DNA of 9,199 nt from an uncultured Clostridia bacterium (GTDB taxonomy: Bacteria; Bacillota; Clostridia; Oscillospirales; Ruminococcaceae): NCBI GenBank assembly GCA_947175655.1, contig CAMWNQ010000064.1, forward strand, positions 1-9,199, written 5' to 3'. The notes under the pieces were generated by a model. The model made no database searches and had not been told where the DNA came from. It was given only the letters and a program-made list of their open reading frames with translations. The position numbers and the translations under genes are program-made. This document shows, one piece after another, positions 6,679-9,199 of the stretch. Numbering within the stretch: position 1 is the stretch's first letter; the number at the start of each line of letters is the position of its first letter.

Positions 6679-7187
6679 TAAATCCGTTTGATAATAATAA
6701 TTATCAGGTATTATTAACACTGAAATTAATAAAAGATATGTACAAGGATTTTCCGGTTGATGCAACAAAAAAATATCTTAAATATTTTCTGGATAATATG
6801 CTCAAAGATACAATTGTAAAATATGATGAATCATATATAATATGGGCTTTTTCTTGTATATATGATAATATTCTCAATCACTATGATTATTCATCTTATT
6901 GTTTATACAACGGTGAAAGTTATTCTTCTGAATACATTTCAATATGTGAGTCCATTAAAAAAGGTCTGGAAAGAAAAAAATTTTTTACGAAAAAACCAGT
7001 ATATAATCTTTCAAAAATAATTCAGGATATTATTGATTCTCTGGATTTTGTAATCGGTGTTGTATATCATTCGGAAATTATGGAAATTATGGAATCAAAA
7101 AATTCTGAAAAGGAATTTGAAAGTACAATAATTGATTTGCAGAACCGTCTGAGTTCACATATTGAATATGATAAATTAACTATTTAA
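6675..7187 (+). CDS. Unknown protein translationally coupled to iorB
   Basis: I do not recognise this 170-aa protein. It looks mostly helical and is unusually rich in tyrosine (about 16) and lysine, with a Tyr/Ser-rich central stretch (about 68-92). There is no signal peptide. One mildly hydrophobic stretch near 130-145 is interrupted by Asp and His and is unlikely to span a membrane. The end (EKEFESTIIDLQNRL) could form a short amphipathic helix or coiled coil. The ATG shares four bases with the iorB stop, and GGAG lies 10 nt upstream, so translation is probably coupled to iorB. The stop is 11 nt before paaK and overlaps its ribosome binding site. Placement inside an aromatic-acid gene set suggests an accessory role, but nothing in the residues identifies a reaction. 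The base composition is more AT-rich than in iorB or paaK, consistent with a weakly constrained gene. Confidence 0.78.
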   Translation: MINPFDNNNYQVLLTLKLIKDMYKDFPVDATKKYLKYFLDNMLKDTIVKYDESYIIWAFSCIYDNILNHYDYSSYCLYNGESYSSEYISICESIKKGLERKKFFTKKPVYNLSKIIQDIIDSLDFVIGVVYHSEIMEIMESKNSEKEFESTIIDLQNRLSSHIEYDKLTI

Positions 7188-7198
7188 AGGAGAAACCA

Positions 7199-8491
7199 AT
7201 GGAAAGATACTGGAATCAGGAAATCGAATGCATGTCACGTGAAGACATGAAAAAATTACAGGATAAAAGACTCGTTGAACAGATAAAACACGTTTATGAA
7301 AATGTTCCTTATTACAAAAATCTTATGGACGAAAAGGGAGTAACACCAGATGATATAAAATCAACTGATGACCTTCACAAACTCCCATTCCTGACAAAAG
7401 CTGATTTGCGTGAAGCATATCCTTATGGACTTCTTGCAAAACCTCTTTCAGAATGTGTCAGAATACAGTCAACAAGCGGTACTACAGGAAAAAGAGTAGT
7501 TGCATTCTATACTCAGAATGATATTGACTTGTGGGAAGATTGCTGTGCAAGAGCGATAACAGCAGCCGGAGGTACAAAAGATGATGTATGTCAGGTATGT
7601 TATGGATACGGACTTTTTACAGGTGGTCCCGGATTAAATGGTGGTTCACATAAAGTAGGCTGTCTCACACTTCCTATGTCGTCAGGTAACACAGAAAGAC
7701 AAATACAATTTATGAGAGATTTAGGCTCAACAATTCTCTGCTGTACACCGTCATACGCAGCATATATAGGTGAAACACTTCACGAAATGGGCTTTACTCC
7801 TGATGATATAAAACTTAAAGCCGGAATCTTCGGTGCTGAACCGTGGACAGAAGAAATGCGTCACGAAATAGAAAAACTTCTTGGTATAAAAGCATATGAT
7901 ATATATGGACTTACTGAAACAAGTGGCCCTGGTGTATCGTTCGAATGCAGTGAACAGACCGGTATGCATATAAATGAAGACCATTTTATACCTGAAATAA
8001 TAGACCCTAATACAGGTGAAGTCCTTCCGGAAGGTTCAAAGGGTGAACTTGTATTTACAAGCATCACAAAAGAAGCATTTCCACTTATAAGATACAGAAC
8101 ACGTGATATATGTATTCTTACAAGAGAAAAATGCTCCTGCGGAAGAACCCTCATAAAAATGTGCAAACCTATGGGCAGAAGTGATGATATGCTTATAATC
8201 CGAGGAGTAAATGTATTCCCGTCACAGATTGAAACAGTACTTATTGAAAAGGGATACTCTCTTAATTATCAGATTGAAATTGACCGTATAAATAACAGTG
8301 ATACTCTTGATATCAATGTAGAAATAAAGCCAGAACAGTCTGAAAATATTCAGGCAGAAGAAAAGAAACTTGCATCAGCTATAAAAATAATGCTCGGAAT
8401 AAATCCTAAAGTACATCTTGTGCCAGAAAAGACTATCACAAGAAGTGAAGGAAAGGCAGTTCGTGTTATAGATAAACGTCATCTTCATTAA
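7199..8491 (+). CDS. paaK: Phenylacetate-CoA ligase family protein (aryl-CoA ligase)
   Basis: This 430-aa cytoplasmic enzyme of the ANL adenylate-forming superfamily is predicted to convert an arylacetate, ATP and CoA to arylacetyl-CoA, AMP and pyrophosphate. The length fits PaaK (about 430-440). Seen are the N-terminal WNQEIECMSREDM, VYENVPYYKNLMD, the phosphate loop STSGTTGK (91-98), GAEPWTEEMR (212-221), YDIYGLTETSGPGV (233-246), the adenylate Asp303 in RYRTRDI, the hinge region GRSDDMLIIRGVNVFP and the C-terminal TITRSEGKAVRVIDKR with catalytic Lys419. Cys250, His257, Cys312 and Cys314 could form a metal site, which is inference. AAAGGAG (7186-7192) lies 6 nt before the ATG. With iorA and iorB the natural substrates are phenylacetate or indoleacetate. 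True aromatic specificity cannot be read from the sequence, since relatives use other acids. Confidence 0.92.
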   Translation: MERYWNQEIECMSREDMKKLQDKRLVEQIKHVYENVPYYKNLMDEKGVTPDDIKSTDDLHKLPFLTKADLREAYPYGLLAKPLSECVRIQSTSGTTGKRVVAFYTQNDIDLWEDCCARAITAAGGTKDDVCQVCYGYGLFTGGPGLNGGSHKVGCLTLPMSSGNTERQIQFMRDLGSTILCCTPSYAAYIGETLHEMGFTPDDIKLKAGIFGAEPWTEEMRHEIEKLLGIKAYDIYGLTETSGPGVSFECSEQTGMHINEDHFIPEIIDPNTGEVLPEGSKGELVFTSITKEAFPLIRYRTRDICILTREKCSCGRTLIKMCKPMGRSDDMLIIRGVNVFPSQIETVLIEKGYSLNYQIEIDRINNSDTLDINVEIKPEQSENIQAEEKKLASAIKIMLGINPKVHLVPEKTITRSEGKAVRVIDKRHLH

Positions 8492-8678
8492 ATCCAGATT
8501 AAATTTAAATTTATATTTTTTTATAAAATATTCTGAAAAACACTTGACATTTTCCTAAAATATTGTATAATTAATAGTAAGAGATGATTTTTTTAAGACC
8601 ATTAGAAATTTTTTAGTCTATTAAAGACAAACAGAAAATTTCTGAATATTTATATTTATAAAAAGGAGTTGAATTAAA
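8492..8678 (+). other. 187-nt intergenic region: end of ior/paaK transcript, promoter and leader
   Basis: Bases 8492-8543 are almost pure A/T. They hold only an AT hairpin (8513-8519 with 8525-8531) without a following T-run, so how the upstream transcript ends is unclear. The promoter is at 8544-8571. From about 8578 a leader of some 100 nt runs to the zinc-ribbon start, with AAAAGGAG at 8661-8668. In this leader CAGAAA (8632-8637) and TTTCTG (8639-8644) make a near-perfect palindrome, and AGAC (8596-8599) can pair with GTCT (8616-8619). Neither resembles a known riboswitch. Confidence 0.5.
8544..8571 (+). promoter_or_regulatory. Perfect-consensus sigma-A promoter for the zinc-ribbon gene
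   Basis: TTGACA (8544-8549) and TATAAT (8566-8571) both match the housekeeping consensus exactly, with a 16-nt spacer. The expected start is near 8578, giving a leader of about 100 nt. It is the best promoter in the window and suggests strong, largely constitutive expression unless the leader regulates. Confidence 0.82.
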
Positions 8679-9113
8679 ATGGGCTTTATTGATAAGTTTA
8701 ATGATATGAGCAAAATGGCTAATGACAAAGCTAAAAACATCAGCGAAGCTAATAACCTCAAGAGAAAAATTCTTTACGAGGAAGAAAGAATAGTTGAAAT
8801 CTTTGCAGATATCGGCAAGAAATATTACAAGAACCCTAACGAAGACCCTAACGTTTTCCGTGTTCTTTGCGAAGATATCGATACAAGAAGAAGAAGAATC
8901 AAGAGAATGCGTTTTGAACTTAATGAAATAAGAGGATACAAAATTTGTCCTAAGTGTAATTCAGAAGTAAAGGACAGCTTCCAGTTCTGCGGAGTTTGCG
9001 GTGCAAGACTTCCTGACCCAGAAGATGAAGATTTTACATCTCTTGAAACAAATGACTATTATACAGAAAGCAGTAACAATTTCTTTAACGCTGATTCACA
9101 AAAAAATTATTAA
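8679..9113 (+). CDS. Zinc-ribbon protein with N-terminal coiled coil, function unknown
   Basis: This 144-aa protein has an N-terminal helical, highly charged region (about 1-85). Its heptad-like stretches (LKRKILYEEERIVEIFADIG and RRRRIKRMRFELNEI) suggest a coiled coil. A short C-terminal zinc ribbon follows, with Cys90 and Cys93 in CPKC and Cys104 and Cys107 in CGVCG. The last 35 residues are acidic and Asn/Ser/Tyr-rich, probably disordered. No signal peptide or membrane segment is visible. Small zinc-ribbon proteins of this shape are common in Clostridia but mostly uncharacterised; the ribbon may hold the fold or bind a partner. AAAAGGAG lies 10 nt before the ATG. A consensus promoter, its own terminator, and five ATC among ten Ile codons (iorB has one in sixteen) suggest a highly expressed single-gene unit. 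Confidence 0.87.
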   Translation: MGFIDKFNDMSKMANDKAKNISEANNLKRKILYEEERIVEIFADIGKKYYKNPNEDPNVFRVLCEDIDTRRRRIKRMRFELNEIRGYKICPKCNSEVKDSFQFCGVCGARLPDPEDEDFTSLETNDYYTESSNNFFNADSQKNY

Positions 9114-9121
9114 TCTTTTTT

Positions 9122-9151
9122 ACTGCTCAGTTTTATCTGAGCAGTTTTTTT
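9122..9151 (+). terminator. Rho-independent terminator after the zinc-ribbon gene
   Basis: ACTGCTCAG (9122-9130) and CTGAGCAGT (9137-9145) form a perfect 9-bp stem with a 6-nt loop (TTTTAT), followed by a run of seven T (9145-9151, the first shared with the stem). It begins 8 nt after the stop codon. This is the only strong intrinsic terminator in the window. Confidence 0.93.
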
Positions 9152-9176
9152 GTTGTAATGAAAGGAAACAATCAAA

Positions 9177-9199
9177 ATGAAATACTTAAAAAATATAAT
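9177..9199 (+). CDS. Start of a further gene, cut by the window end (3'-partial)
   Basis: AAAGGA (9161-9166) lies 10 nt before an ATG, which opens the frame MKYLKNI up to the last base. The lysine-rich start could precede a signal or membrane segment, but too little is present to say. It follows the terminator by 25 nt with no recognisable promoter in that space, so a start here depends on read-through or the call is wrong. Confidence 0.45.

Noticed and set aside
8513..8531. AT hairpin after paaK as a terminator
   Set aside because: The stem is entirely A-T and no T-run follows; such structures arise by chance in AT-rich spacers.
8578..8678. Known riboswitch or T-box in the zinc-ribbon leader
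   Set aside because: I see no T-box motif, no recognisable aptamer core and no terminator/antiterminator pair, only short palindromes.

Overview
The window is AT-rich, and every supported gene lies on the + strand with a Shine-Dalgarno site of the AAAGGAG/GGAGG type. The AT-rich codon use (many ATA and AGA codons), the sigma-A-like promoters and the gene content point to a low-GC Clostridia member. A Ruminococcus-like gut or rumen Oscillospiraceae bacterium would fit, but this is inference: no rRNA or marker phylogeny is available here.

Layout. (1) 2-1760: the 3' part of a GHL10/YngK-type glycosidase-like gene, then a membrane-anchored GH25 muramidase with its own promoter. Both look like cell-surface glycan enzymes. 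(2) 1902-3894: ispD and ispF, overlapping by 13 nt, encode two cytoplasmic enzymes of the MEP isoprenoid pathway. A Cof-type HAD phosphatase gene follows 11 nt later. A good extended -10 promoter precedes ispD. (3) 3928-8491: iorA, a small acidic unknown gene, iorB, a second unknown gene and a paaK-type aryl-CoA ligase gene. Gaps are 11-33 nt, with one 4-nt overlap, and I see no internal terminator. Regions 2 and 3 may therefore form one eight-gene transcript. (4) 8492-9199: an intergenic region with a perfect-consensus promoter and a roughly 100-nt leader, a zinc-ribbon/coiled-coil protein gene, a strong rho-independent terminator, and the first codons of another gene.

How the genes may work together. 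IorA and IorB form indolepyruvate ferredoxin oxidoreductase, which reversibly links aryl-2-oxoacids, CoA and ferredoxin to arylacetyl-CoA and CO2. PaaK makes arylacetyl-CoA from the free arylacetate and ATP. Together they could run reductively, turning scavenged phenylacetate or indoleacetate into aromatic 2-oxoacids for amino-acid synthesis, as rumen bacteria are known to do. The alternative is the oxidative, catabolic direction. The most novel material is the pair of unrecognised proteins, one between iorA and iorB and one between iorB and paaK.

I saw no tRNA, rRNA, CRISPR array, insertion sequence or attachment site. There is no gene-free stretch longer than 300 bases; the largest, 8492-8678, is described below.
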